A stretch of 7,527 bases of DNA from Acidimicrobiia bacterium (GCA_029934555.1 JAOZMA010000020.1:1-7527), one strand, 5' to 3'; positions 1 through 7,061 are shown, numbered from the stretch's first letter. The notes: generated by a model from the letters alone, not told the origin. Program-made: numbers and translations.

Positions 1-547
1 CTCTCGCGATGATCGCAGCCGCATCGCCGATCGCGTTCGCCGATGCCGCACATGCAGTCACGGTTGTTGAGTTCGGCCCGTAGAGGTTGAAGTCGATCGA
101 GACCTGGCCACCGGCCAGATTGGCGATGATCTTGGGGATACCGAACGGACTCAGCCGGTGCGGTCCGATCTCGAGCAGCGTCGTCAGCTCCTCTTCGAAT
201 GTGGCTACACCCCCGATACCCGTGCCGACGACGACGCCGGTGCGGTAGGCCTCCGGATCGTCGGGCTCGTACGCGATGCCTGCGTCTTCCAGTGCTTGTT
301 GTGCGGCGACCCAGAAGAACTGGGCGTATCGATCCATCCGCCTCGCCTGACGACGCGGCATGAACGCCTCGATATCGAAATCAGCGATCTCTCCGGCGAT
401 CTGCGAGGGCAGGTCCGAAGCATCGATCAACGTGATCGGGCCGACTCCCGATCTGCCTTCGAGAAGGCCGCGCCAGGTGCTGTCGACGTCACCGCCGACG
501 GGATTGATGGTTCCAAGGCCTGTGACGACGACGCGACGGTCGTTCAT
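1..547 (-). CDS. fabF: Beta-ketoacyl-ACP synthase II (FabF), N-terminal 182 residues, cut by window edge
   Basis: Elongating condensing enzyme of type II fatty-acid synthesis: it joins malonyl-ACP to a growing acyl-ACP with loss of CO2, in the cytosol. The protein opens MNDRRVVVTGLGTINPVGG, the standard KAS I/II start. It continues with the GTGIGG segment near residues 108-113 and the nucleophile motif VTACAAS with Cys166 (E. coli FabF uses Cys163). The thiolase-fold second half, with the two catalytic histidines, lies beyond position 1, so about 230 residues are missing. This is a window truncation, not a broken gene. The ATG at 547 is chosen because TAGGAG (559-554) sits six bases upstream and the homologous N-terminus begins there. 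It is last in the visible fab operon, 21 bases after acpP. FabB/KasA-type enzymes share these N-terminal motifs, but position after acpP favours FabF. Confidence 0.95.
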   Translation of the reverse strand, partial: MNDRRVVVTGLGTINPVGGDVDSTWRGLLEGRSGVGPITLIDASDLPSQIAGEIADFDIEAFMPRRQARRMDRYAQFFWVAAQQALEDAGIAYEPDDPEAYRTGVVVGTGIGGVATFEEELTTLLEIGPHRLSPFGIPKIIANLAGGQVSIDFNLYGPNSTTVTACAASANAIGDAAAIIAR

Positions 548-568
548 GATGCGCTCCTACTCCCGCTC

Positions 569-814
569 CTAGCCGTTGAGCTTCGCCTCGACGAGATCGA
601 CGGCTTCGCCGACCGTGGTGATCTGTTCGGCTTCCTCGTCGGGGATCTTCACTCCGAAGTTGTCTTCGAGGGCCATGAGCAATTCGACGACGCCAAGCGA
701 GTCGACGTCGAGGTCCTCTTCGAACTTCGCTTCTTGTGTGATGTCGTCCCGTTCGATTCCGAGTTCATCGACGAGAAGGTCGGTCAGCTTCGATTCGATC
801 TCTGTGCGATCCAT
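569..814 (-). CDS. acpP: Acyl carrier protein
   Basis: Small acidic cytosolic carrier that holds growing fatty acyl chains as thioesters on a 4'-phosphopantetheine arm. The 81-residue product has the usual ACP length and the attachment motif DVDSLGVVELLMALE. Ser39 in the DSL triplet is the expected modification site (Ser36 in E. coli). It is rich in Asp and Glu, and helix II after the serine is well conserved. The ATG at 814 is chosen because AGGAGG lies eight bases upstream (828-823) and because it gives a normal ACP N-terminus, MDRTEIESKL. A longer form starting at 841 would add nine residues and overlap the fabG stop as ATGA, but its upstream region has no clear ribosome site. It lies between fabG and fabF, the classic context for the fatty-acid ACP. 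Confidence 0.96.
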   Translation of the reverse strand: MDRTEIESKLTDLLVDELGIERDDITQEAKFEEDLDVDSLGVVELLMALEDNFGVKIPDEEAEQITTVGEAVDLVEAKLNG

Positions 815-822
815 TGGTTCAG

Positions 823-828
823 CCTCCT
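823..828 (-). promoter_or_regulatory. Ribosome binding site of acpP
   Basis: A perfect AGGAGG on the minus strand, eight bases before the ATG at 814. It lies inside the longer alternative reading that begins at 841, and it is the main reason for preferring the shorter 81-residue ACP. Confidence 0.75.
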
Positions 829-837
829 GGTTGTCGT

Positions 838-1572
838 TCATAGGGCCAGACCGCCGTCAACGACGAGTGTCTGCCCCGTTACATATGCCGCGTCGTCGGA
901 GGCAAGATAGCCCACCGCCGCAGCGATCTCTTCCGGTCTTCCGAGTCGACCGAGGGCAGCCCTGCTGGCGACCTCGTCGGCGATCTCGGTTCCGAGTCCT
1001 TCCGTCATGTCCGTCTCGATGAAACCAGGGGCGACCACGTTGACCGTGATGTTCCTCGATCCGATCTCGCGGGCGATCGATTTCGAGAAGCCGATGATCC
1101 CGGCCTTCGATGCCGCGTAGTTCGCCTGGCCCGGGTTGCCCGATATCCCTGAGATCGAACTCACCGAGATGATCCGGCCCCATCGGGAACGCAGCATGCC
1201 GCGCATCGCTGCCCTGGAACAGAGGTACACGGATCGCAGGTTCGTCTCGATGACCTCGTCCCAGGCTTCTGGCCCCATCCTCATCAGCAGGTCGTCCCTC
1301 GTGATCCCCGCGTTGTTGACGAGCACCTCGACCTTCCCGAGACGATCCTCCACGGTCTCGAACATCGCAGACACCGCGTCGGTGTCCCCAACGTCCGCCT
1401 GCACTGCGATCGCCGTCCCCCCGGCGGCGACGATCTCTTCAACCACGTCGTCGGCCGCTGCGCTGTTCGCTGCGTAGTTGACGGCGACGACATGGCCGTC
1501 GGATGCGAGGCGCAACGCGATCGCGCGACCGATCCCACGAGAACCCCCGGTGACGAGCGCCACACGGCTCAT
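838..1572 (-). CDS. fabG: 3-oxoacyl-ACP reductase (FabG)
   Basis: NADPH-dependent short-chain dehydrogenase that reduces beta-ketoacyl-ACP to 3-hydroxyacyl-ACP, the second step of each elongation cycle. The 244-residue length matches E. coli FabG (244). Visible SDR features in order are the cofactor loop TGGSRGIG (residues 8-15), the NNAG motif (86-89), and the catalytic tetrad Asn111, Ser139, Tyr152 and Lys156 within YAASK. The PG motif follows near 182-183, and the C-terminus ends in VTGQTLVVDGGLAL, typical of FabG. The ATG at 1572 overlaps the fabH stop by four bases (ATGA), and GAGG sits five bases upstream (1581-1578), so translation is probably coupled to fabH. Many SDR paralogues exist, but the motif details and position in the fab cluster make the FabG call firm. 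Confidence 0.96.
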   Translation of the reverse strand: MSRVALVTGGSRGIGRAIALRLASDGHVVAVNYAANSAAADDVVEEIVAAGGTAIAVQADVGDTDAVSAMFETVEDRLGKVEVLVNNAGITRDDLLMRMGPEAWDEVIETNLRSVYLCSRAAMRGMLRSRWGRIISVSSISGISGNPGQANYAASKAGIIGFSKSIAREIGSRNITVNVVAPGFIETDMTEGLGTEIADEVASRAALGRLGRPEEIAAAVGYLASDDAAYVTGQTLVVDGGLAL

Positions 1573-2630
1573 CCGTACCTCGCACGCTGTCGATCCACCA
1601 TGATCTCGATGCCGGTTCGCTCACTCGGAGGGAGGGCGGCGTCGCTGGTCGACTTCGGCTCGACCCGCTGACCCCACTGGATGGCGGTCGCGCCCCAGGT
1701 CAGGCCCGCCCCGAAAGCGACGAGCACGAGTTTGGCCCCCGGCTTCAGTCGGCCCTTGTCGATGGCTTCCGAAAGGGCGATCGGGATCGTGGCCGCCGAG
1801 GTGTTCCCGTATGCGTCGATGTTCGTGTACACCTTGTCGGGGTCGATCCCGAGGCGCTTCGTCGTGGCGTCGATGATCCTGATGTTGGCCTGATGAGGGA
1901 TGAGCAGATCCACGTCATCGATCGACCAACCGGCATCGGCAAGCGCCTTATCGGCTGCAGCGACCATCCCAACGACCGCATTCCGGAACACCTCGCGTCC
2001 ATCCATCACGACCTGTACCGGTGAGGGGATGTCCATCCACGATGATCCGGCGCCCTCGATGGTGAGAGCACCAGCGAGGTTGCCGTCCGACCCGACGTTG
2101 ATCGATTGGATGCCCTCGTCGGTCTCCGATGCTTCGATGATGACCGCACCGGATCCGTCGCCGAACAGCACCGCCGTGTCGCGATTGTTGAGATCGAGAT
2201 ACGGTGTGAGACGTTCGGATCCGAGAAGAAGGATCCGCCTTGCCGACCCCGTGGCGATGAGGCCGGCGGCGAGATTGAGGCCGTAGATGAAACCGGTGCA
2301 GCCAGCATTGGTATCGGTCGCAGCCGCGTTCACGGCGCCGAGCTTCGCCTGTAGGTGGCAAGCCATCGCAGGGATGAATCGGTCGGGAGTGCAGGTCGCA
2401 ACCAGGATGTAGTCGAGATCGGTCGCCTCTAACCCGGCGGCTGCGAGGGCATGCCGTGAAGCAACCGCTGCCATGTCCGAGTTGTCGACGTGCGAGACCC
2501 TCCGTTGCCGGATACCCGAACGCGTCGCGATCCACTCGTCCGAAGTGTCGATGACGGACGCAAGGTCATCGTTCGTCACTGTTGGCTCGGGCATACATCG
2601 GCCCCAGCCCGTGATCATCGCTCGTTTCAT
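1569..2630 (-). CDS. fabH: Beta-ketoacyl-ACP synthase III (FabH) with C-terminal extension
   Basis: Initiating condensing enzyme: it joins a short acyl-CoA primer to malonyl-ACP to start fatty-acid synthesis. The 353-residue protein shows the KAS III catalytic triad Cys111 (in DTNAGCTGF), His246 (in LIPHQAN) and Asn276 (in AYGNTSAA). The GxGxTWG-like end FGAGLTWGATAIQW falls at about residues 306-319. Typical FabH proteins (E. coli 317 residues) stop about there. This one has roughly 33 further residues, rich in charged amino acids and Ser/Pro, whose role is unknown. The ATG at 2630 is preferred over an upstream in-frame start at 2726 because GAGGAGG lies seven bases before it and because MKRAMITGWG is a normal FabH start; the longer form would run into fabD. 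It lies 25 bases after fabD and overlaps fabG by four bases. Confidence 0.95.
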   Translation of the reverse strand: MKRAMITGWGRCMPEPTVTNDDLASVIDTSDEWIATRSGIRQRRVSHVDNSDMAAVASRHALAAAGLEATDLDYILVATCTPDRFIPAMACHLQAKLGAVNAAATDTNAGCTGFIYGLNLAAGLIATGSARRILLLGSERLTPYLDLNNRDTAVLFGDGSGAVIIEASETDEGIQSINVGSDGNLAGALTIEGAGSSWMDIPSPVQVVMDGREVFRNAVVGMVAAADKALADAGWSIDDVDLLIPHQANIRIIDATTKRLGIDPDKVYTNIDAYGNTSAATIPIALSEAIDKGRLKPGAKLVLVAFGAGLTWGATAIQWGQRVEPKSTSDAALPPSERTGIEIMVDRQRARYG

Positions 2631-2637
2631 TCGTGTT

Positions 2638-2644
2638 CCTCCTC
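2638..2644 (-). promoter_or_regulatory. Ribosome binding site of fabH
   Basis: GAGGAGG on the minus strand, seven bases before the ATG at 2630, within the 25-base fabD-fabH gap. It settles the fabH start against a longer in-frame reading that begins at 2726 inside fabD. Confidence 0.75.
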
Positions 2645-2655
2645 GGGCAAGTCTG

Positions 2656-3588
2656 TCATTGTACGGACGGGTCGCTCGCGACCGTGGCGATTCCGTCGAG
2701 GTCAGAGACCACATGCACGATCGCATCGGGGATCGTGCGCTTGACGAGGCCCGCCGTCACGTCGCCGGGTCCGACATGGATGAACGTCGTGATCCCGTCC
2801 GCCGCCATCTGATCGAGCGTCGCTGCGAACTGGACCGGTCGGACGAGCTGCTCGCCGAGCTGCCGCGCCGGATCCTCGACCGGCGACCCTGTCGTGTTCG
2901 CGTAGACGGGGAAAGCCGGTGCGGCGAATCCGACCTCTCCAATGGCGGTCGCCAGACGATGAGCAGCCGGCTCCATGTACGGAGAATGGAACGCTCCCGC
3001 GACATCGAGGGGAATAGCCCTGCGGATACCGAGGGATCGGGCGTTCTCGCTGAGCCACTCGATATCGGGTGCGCTTCCTGCGACCACGATCTGCGACGGC
3101 GTGTTCACGTTCGCGACCCAGAGCCTCCCACCGTCCGCCCGTCGGTCCGCTGCAACACGTTCTGCCTGTTCGAGATCGGCACCGATCAGCGCCGCCATAC
3201 CCGACGGATCGCTCGCCGACGGTGCGTCGGCCATCGCTCGGCCACGTTCGGCGACGAGTGCCAGCCCCTCCTCGTATGGGAACACGTCCGCAGCGGCAAG
3301 GGCCGTGTACTCGCCCAGCGAGTGCCCGGCGGCCGCAGCCGGTGAGGTTGGCAGGGCATCCCTCAGTGTGTCCCAGAGAGCGTACGACAGGGCGAACAGG
3401 GCCGGCTGAGCGTGTTCCGTCTTCGTCAGCTCTTCCTGAGGGCCGTCGGTGACCAGCCTCTCGAGCGACCATCCGAGGACGCGATCGGCCGTCTCAACCA
3501 GGAGATCGGGGCGAACAGAGAAGAGGTCGGCTCCCATGCCGACCTTCTGGCTCCCCTGGCCGGGGAAAAGGATGGCGTATCTGGACAT
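2656..3588 (-). CDS. fabD: Malonyl-CoA:ACP transacylase (FabD)
   Basis: Transfers malonyl from CoA to acyl carrier protein, supplying the extender unit for FabH and FabF in the cytosol. The 310-residue protein matches the family length. It starts with MSRYAILFPGQGSQKVGMG, carrying Gln11 of the GQGSQ oxyanion motif. It has the nucleophile elbow GHSLGE with Ser90, Arg115 (ERGRAM) that binds the malonyl carboxylate, and catalytic His201 in AGAFHSPYM. The end shows the HVGPG segment (271-275). These correspond to Gln11, Ser92, Arg117 and His201 of E. coli FabD. The ATG at 3588 is fixed by the conserved N-terminus. The only ribosome-site-like sequence is GGAG about ten bases upstream, which is weak. 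It is the first gene of the fab operon in this window and is divergent from glgP. Confidence 0.96.
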   Translation of the reverse strand: MSRYAILFPGQGSQKVGMGADLFSVRPDLLVETADRVLGWSLERLVTDGPQEELTKTEHAQPALFALSYALWDTLRDALPTSPAAAAGHSLGEYTALAAADVFPYEEGLALVAERGRAMADAPSASDPSGMAALIGADLEQAERVAADRRADGGRLWVANVNTPSQIVVAGSAPDIEWLSENARSLGIRRAIPLDVAGAFHSPYMEPAAHRLATAIGEVGFAAPAFPVYANTTGSPVEDPARQLGEQLVRPVQFAATLDQMAADGITTFIHVGPGDVTAGLVKRTIPDAIVHVVSDLDGIATVASDPSVQ

Positions 3589-3698
3589 CAGCGATCTACT
3601 CCACGTTGGTTCTGTGTACCGACCCCCGGCGTGTCACGGAGGTTTCAATATCGATTCGACGCTAGCCTCGCGCCGCCACCTCCGAGGAGTTCTTCCAC
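3589..3698. promoter_or_regulatory. Divergent intergenic region between fabD and glgP
   Basis: This 110-base gap is the only substantial non-coding stretch in the window and must carry the promoter for glgP and the nearest one for the fab operon. Two TAnnnT hexamers overlap around the palindrome GCTAGC: TAGCCT on the plus strand (3663-3668) and TAGCGT on the minus strand (3664-3659). Neither has a convincing -35 box at 16-18 bases. A TTGAAA on the minus strand (3648-3643) has no good partner -10. glgP has a clear GAGGAG at 3684-3689. Promoter positions are therefore only suggestions. I saw no clear operator or riboswitch. Confidence 0.4.
3684..3689 (+). promoter_or_regulatory. Ribosome binding site of glgP
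   Basis: GAGGAG on the plus strand, nine bases before the ATG at 3699. It supports that start, which is the first Met of the open frame. Confidence 0.65.
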
Positions 3699-5831
3699 AT
3701 GATCGACCGCCGCTCTCAGCTCAGCGCGTCCGTACCCGTGGGGCCCAAGGCCCCTCTGCGAATCCCGAACGAGTTCATCAGGCTCTACGACCTTGCATAC
3801 AACCTCTGGTGGTCGTGGGATCCGGCCGGTCGCGACCTCTGGAGTCAGATCGATCCGCAGGCTTGGTCCACGACGCGAAACCCCATCGGCATGCTTCAGG
3901 TCGTTGAACCTTCGACATGGGAAGCCCTGGCCGCCAGCGAGAGTTTCAGCGAGTTGTACAACGAGGTCGTCGAACGATTCGACCAGTACCTCTCAAGCGA
4001 ACAGACGTGGTTCGACACGAACTACGCAGGTGACCTCGACGGCCCGGTTGCTTACCTCTGCGCCGAGTACGGCATCAACGAGAAACTCCCCTTCTACTCG
4101 GGAGGCCTCGGTGTCCTCGCAGGCGACCATGTGAAGTCGGCGTCGGATCTCGGCGTGCCTCTCGTCGCCGTCGGCCTCCTCTATCGGCGGGGCTTCTTTC
4201 GCCAGGCCATCGACCCCGACGGCTGGCAGCAGCACACGTATCAACGGCTCGAGATGCGACGACGTCCCATTCGCGAAGTGCTCGATCCGCACAGCGGGCG
4301 CCCGCTTCGCGTATCGATCTCCCTCGATGGCCGGGACATCGCGGTCGGCGCATGGCGGATCGACGTCGGGCGGGTTCCCCTCATCCTGCTCGACACGGAC
4401 CTCCCAGAGAACGATCCCGCTGATCGCCCGATTACCCACATCCTCTACGTGCGAGGCCGCGAGGCACGCTTCGCTCAGGAGACCGTGCTCGGCATCGGCG
4501 GGGCCAGAGTGCTGCGTGCGCTCGGAATCGATCCGTCGGTCTGGCATGTCAACGAGGGACACGCAGCGTTGAGCCTCCTCGAGCGCCTCTCCTGGGAGAT
4601 CGATGCCGGAGAGGACCTCGAAACGGCGAAACGCTCGGTCGCCGACCGGACACTATTCACGCTCCACACGCCCGTCCCTGCCGGGAATGAGATCTTCGAC
4701 CCTCTTCTTGTCGCCACCGCCCTCGAAGGCACGATCGACCACATCGACACCGAGACCCACCGGGATCTTGCCAGAAGCGGGTCCAACGATGGCACCGTCT
4801 TCGACATGGGCGCGCTCGCCATCCGCCTCTCCGATCGCACCAACGGTGTCTCGGTTCGGCACGCCGACATCGTCACCCGCGACTGGGGAGACCTCATCGG
4901 AGGGTCGGCGTTCCCCATTACGAACGGTGTTCATCCATCGACATGGCTCGGCCGATCTATGTGCCGTCTCCTCGAGCGCACGCTCGGGCGGGATTGGGCA
5001 GGCAGGATCCTGGATCCGGAGACGTGGGAGGCGATCCGGGACATCGACGACGACCGTGTCTGGCGCGCCCATGTCGCTCAGCGCGAACTGATGACGCGCC
5101 GTCTCCGGTCCCGTCTCCGGGAGGAGTACGCCCGCCACGGCGTTGGATCGCGCAGATTGCGTTGGCTCGACGATCAACTGCCTGCCGATCGGCTCACGAT
5201 TGGATTCGCCCGACGCTTCGCCACCTACAAGCGGGCGGGGATGCTCTTCACCGATCCCGACCGGCTCGAGGCGATTCTCCGGAATCCCGATCGACCCGTT
5301 CAGCTCGTCTTCGCTGGAAAAGCACACCCCGCCGATCGTGATGGACAAGCGCTCATCAAGAGCGTCTTCGAGATGTCCCAGAATCCGCGTTTCGAAGGTC
5401 ATCTGTTCTTCATCGAGGACTACGACCTGCGTCTCGGCCGGACGATGGTCACGGGATCAGATGTTTGGCTGAACACGCCCGTCCCACCTCGCGAGGCCAG
5501 CGGAACGTCAGGCATGAAGGCCGCCGCGAACGGCGGGTTGAACCTCAGCGTCCTCGACGGTTGGTGGGCGGAAGGCTTCGACGGCACGAACGGTTGGGGA
5601 TTCGCCGAGCACTTCTCATCGGATGCAGAGGATGCGGACACGCTGTACCGCTTGCTCGAGTCCGAGGTCGTACCGACGTTCTACGACAGAGACCAGAGCG
5701 GTCTGCCCGGGCCGTGGATCGCCATGATGAAGTCGGCCATGATCACCGGCCTTTCGGAGTTCTCGACCCACCGCATGGTCAAGGACTACACCGAGAAGGC
5801 GTACCTGCCCCTCGGAGAGCGCCGGAGCTAA
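3699..5831 (+). CDS. glgP: Alpha-glucan (glycogen) phosphorylase, short GT35 form
   Basis: Pyridoxal-phosphate enzyme that cleaves terminal alpha-1,4 glucose units of glycogen or maltodextrin with phosphate, releasing glucose 1-phosphate. The N-terminus (about residues 22-65, with NLWWSWDP) resembles the DUF3417 segment of this bacterial/archaeal phosphorylase branch. Core motifs follow in order: FYSGGLGVLAGDHVKSASDLG (from 132), HVNEGHAAL (283-291), TLHTPVPAGNEIF (321-333), NGVHPSTW (409-416), the phosphate-site region ARRFATYKR (504-512), and EASGTSGMKAAANGG, where Lys607 should bind PLP. The protein is 710 residues, shorter than actinobacterial relatives of about 850 (such as the Mycobacterium tuberculosis enzyme). 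It stops just after the HRMVKDYTEKAYLPL segment, so it lacks the usual C-terminal tail. Its TAA overlaps the stop of the convergent aminotransferase gene. Exact substrate (glycogen or shorter glucans) cannot be told from sequence. Confidence 0.93.
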   Translation: MIDRRSQLSASVPVGPKAPLRIPNEFIRLYDLAYNLWWSWDPAGRDLWSQIDPQAWSTTRNPIGMLQVVEPSTWEALAASESFSELYNEVVERFDQYLSSEQTWFDTNYAGDLDGPVAYLCAEYGINEKLPFYSGGLGVLAGDHVKSASDLGVPLVAVGLLYRRGFFRQAIDPDGWQQHTYQRLEMRRRPIREVLDPHSGRPLRVSISLDGRDIAVGAWRIDVGRVPLILLDTDLPENDPADRPITHILYVRGREARFAQETVLGIGGARVLRALGIDPSVWHVNEGHAALSLLERLSWEIDAGEDLETAKRSVADRTLFTLHTPVPAGNEIFDPLLVATALEGTIDHIDTETHRDLARSGSNDGTVFDMGALAIRLSDRTNGVSVRHADIVTRDWGDLIGGSAFPITNGVHPSTWLGRSMCRLLERTLGRDWAGRILDPETWEAIRDIDDDRVWRAHVAQRELMTRRLRSRLREEYARHGVGSRRLRWLDDQLPADRLTIGFARRFATYKRAGMLFTDPDRLEAILRNPDRPVQLVFAGKAHPADRDGQALIKSVFEMSQNPRFEGHLFFIEDYDLRLGRTMVTGSDVWLNTPVPPREASGTSGMKAAANGGLNLSVLDGWWAEGFDGTNGWGFAEHFSSDAEDADTLYRLLESEVVPTFYDRDQSGLPGPWIAMMKSAMITGLSEFSTHRMVKDYTEKAYLPLGERRS

Positions 5832-7006
5832 CCCTGCTCCAAATCGAGTGCGTTGCGGATCCCGCGAACCGCTTGTGCGGTCCGTTGATCGTTCTCAACA
5901 AGAGCGAACCGCACGTACCCGTCGCCGGACGGACCGAAGCCGATGCCGGGGCTCACTGCCACCTTCGCTTCGTCCAGGAGATACAGGGCGAAGTCGAGTG
6001 AGTCCATGTGCCGGTACGGCTCGGGGATCCTTGCCCACACGAACATCGTGCTCTTCGGTTTCTCGATCTCCCACCCCATGCGATTGAGACCATCGACGAG
6101 GATGTCCCGCCGCCGCTCGTAGATGTCAACCACTTCATGTACGTAGTCGTCGCACTCGTTCAGGGCGATGATCGATGCGATCTGGATCGGCTGGAACGTG
6201 CCGTAGTCGAGATACGACTTCAGCTGGGCCAATGCCGCGACCATCTCCGGGTTCCCGACCACGAAGCCGACTCGCCAGCCCGCCATCGAATGGCTCTTCG
6301 ACAGGGTGTACAACTCGACGCCAACATCCTTGGCTCCTGGAACCTGGAGCATGCTCGGGGGTACATAGTCGTCGTATGCGATGTCGGCGTACGCGAAGTC
6401 GTGAACGAGCATCGTGTCGTTCTCTTTCGCGAACGCCACGAGACGTTCGAAGAAGTCGATGTCGACCGTCGCCGTCGTCGGATTGTGCGGAAACGAGGTC
6501 ACGATCACGCGCGGCCGGGGCCAGGTGTTGTGGTACGCCTCGGTGAGTCGTTCGAAGAAATCGATCCCGGTCGAGAGATGCACACGCTGGACCTCGGCCC
6601 CCGACAGGACGGCGGCGTAGATGTGGATCGGATACGACGGTTCGGGAACCAGCGCCACGTCTCCGGGCTGAACGAGCGCCCACATGAGATGAGACAGCCC
6701 CTCCTTCGCCCCGATGGTGTTGATGACCTCGGTCTCGGGATCGAGTTCCACTCCGTAGCGGCGCAGGTAGCGATCGGCGACCGCCTTCCGGAGGTTCGGG
6801 ATGCCGCGAGACGCCGAGTACCGGTGGTTCTTCTCGTTTTGCGCCGCCTCGACGAGTTTGTCGACGACGAGCGGAGGTGAGGGGATGTCCGGGTTGCCGA
6901 AACCCAGATCGATGACATCGACGCCGCTTCGGCGTGCCTCGAGCACCTTCGAGGTCACTTTGGCGAAGACGTACGGGGGCAGGTTGTCGATTCGTCGGAA
7001 ATCCAT
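5828..7006 (-). CDS. alaC: AlaC-like class I aminotransferase (probable glutamate-pyruvate transaminase)
   Basis: PLP-dependent fold-type I aminotransferase, 392 residues. The stretches RIDNLPPYVF (5-14), YSASRGIPNLR (63-73), PSYPIHIY (123-130), FAYADIAYD (204-212), QVPGAKDV (221-228), KSYLDYGTF (263-271) and VSPGIGFG (351-358) closely resemble what I recall of E. coli AlaC (YfdZ), which makes alanine from pyruvate and glutamate. Catalytic features are Asn175 (HNPTT), Asp203 (pairs with the PLP ring nitrogen), Tyr206, Lys237 (TLSKSHSMAGWR, the Schiff-base lysine), Arg245 and substrate-carboxylate Arg366 (YVRFAL). The ATG at 7006 is set by alignment to homologues. No Shine-Dalgarno precedes it, but a TACGCT box does, suggesting a leaderless mRNA. 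LL-diaminopimelate or other aminotransferase activity in the same subfamily cannot be excluded. It lies 55 bases after the DUF1232 gene. Confidence 0.85.
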   Translation of the reverse strand: MDFRRIDNLPPYVFAKVTSKVLEARRSGVDVIDLGFGNPDIPSPPLVVDKLVEAAQNEKNHRYSASRGIPNLRKAVADRYLRRYGVELDPETEVINTIGAKEGLSHLMWALVQPGDVALVPEPSYPIHIYAAVLSGAEVQRVHLSTGIDFFERLTEAYHNTWPRPRVIVTSFPHNPTTATVDIDFFERLVAFAKENDTMLVHDFAYADIAYDDYVPPSMLQVPGAKDVGVELYTLSKSHSMAGWRVGFVVGNPEMVAALAQLKSYLDYGTFQPIQIASIIALNECDDYVHEVVDIYERRRDILVDGLNRMGWEIEKPKSTMFVWARIPEPYRHMDSLDFALYLLDEAKVAVSPGIGFGPSGDGYVRFALVENDQRTAQAVRGIRNALDLEQG

Positions 7007-7012
7007 TCGAGG

Positions 7013-7018
7013 AGCGTA
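7013..7018 (-). promoter_or_regulatory. Candidate -10 box of a leaderless promoter for the aminotransferase
   Basis: TACGCT on the minus strand fits the TAnnnT consensus. It ends exactly six bases before the ATG at 7006, so a transcript would begin at or next to the A of the start codon. The upstream sequence lacks any purine-rich ribosome site, which fits leaderless initiation, common in Actinomycetota. No recognisable -35 box is seen 16-18 bases further upstream. Confidence 0.45.
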
Positions 7019-7061
7019 GGCGGTGAGCCGACGATCTGGAGGGATTGGTTCCGCGAGTTGG

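Noticed and set aside
158..910. 250-codon open frame on the plus strand across fabF, acpP and fabG
   Set aside because: It is antisense to three genes with clear catalytic motifs. It has no recognisable domain, and such frames are expected opposite G/C-ending codons in high-GC DNA.
2473..3345. 290-codon open frame on the plus strand opposite fabH and fabD
   Set aside because: It spans the junction of two well-supported genes. The product is Arg/Asp-rich with no domain or ribosome site, so it is a frame shadow.
3666..3687. Possible hairpin CCTCG / CGAGG that would cover the glgP ribosome site
   Set aside because: It is only five base pairs, and the left arm would lie upstream of the transcript start implied by the candidate -10 box.
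4653..5402. 249-codon open frame on the minus strand opposite glgP
   Set aside because: It is fully antisense to conserved phosphorylase motifs and has no recognisable features of its own.
6008..6880. 290-codon open frame on the plus strand opposite the aminotransferase
   Set aside because: It lies wholly within a gene with complete PLP motifs. Its translation is rich in Arg, Asp and Val with no family resemblance.
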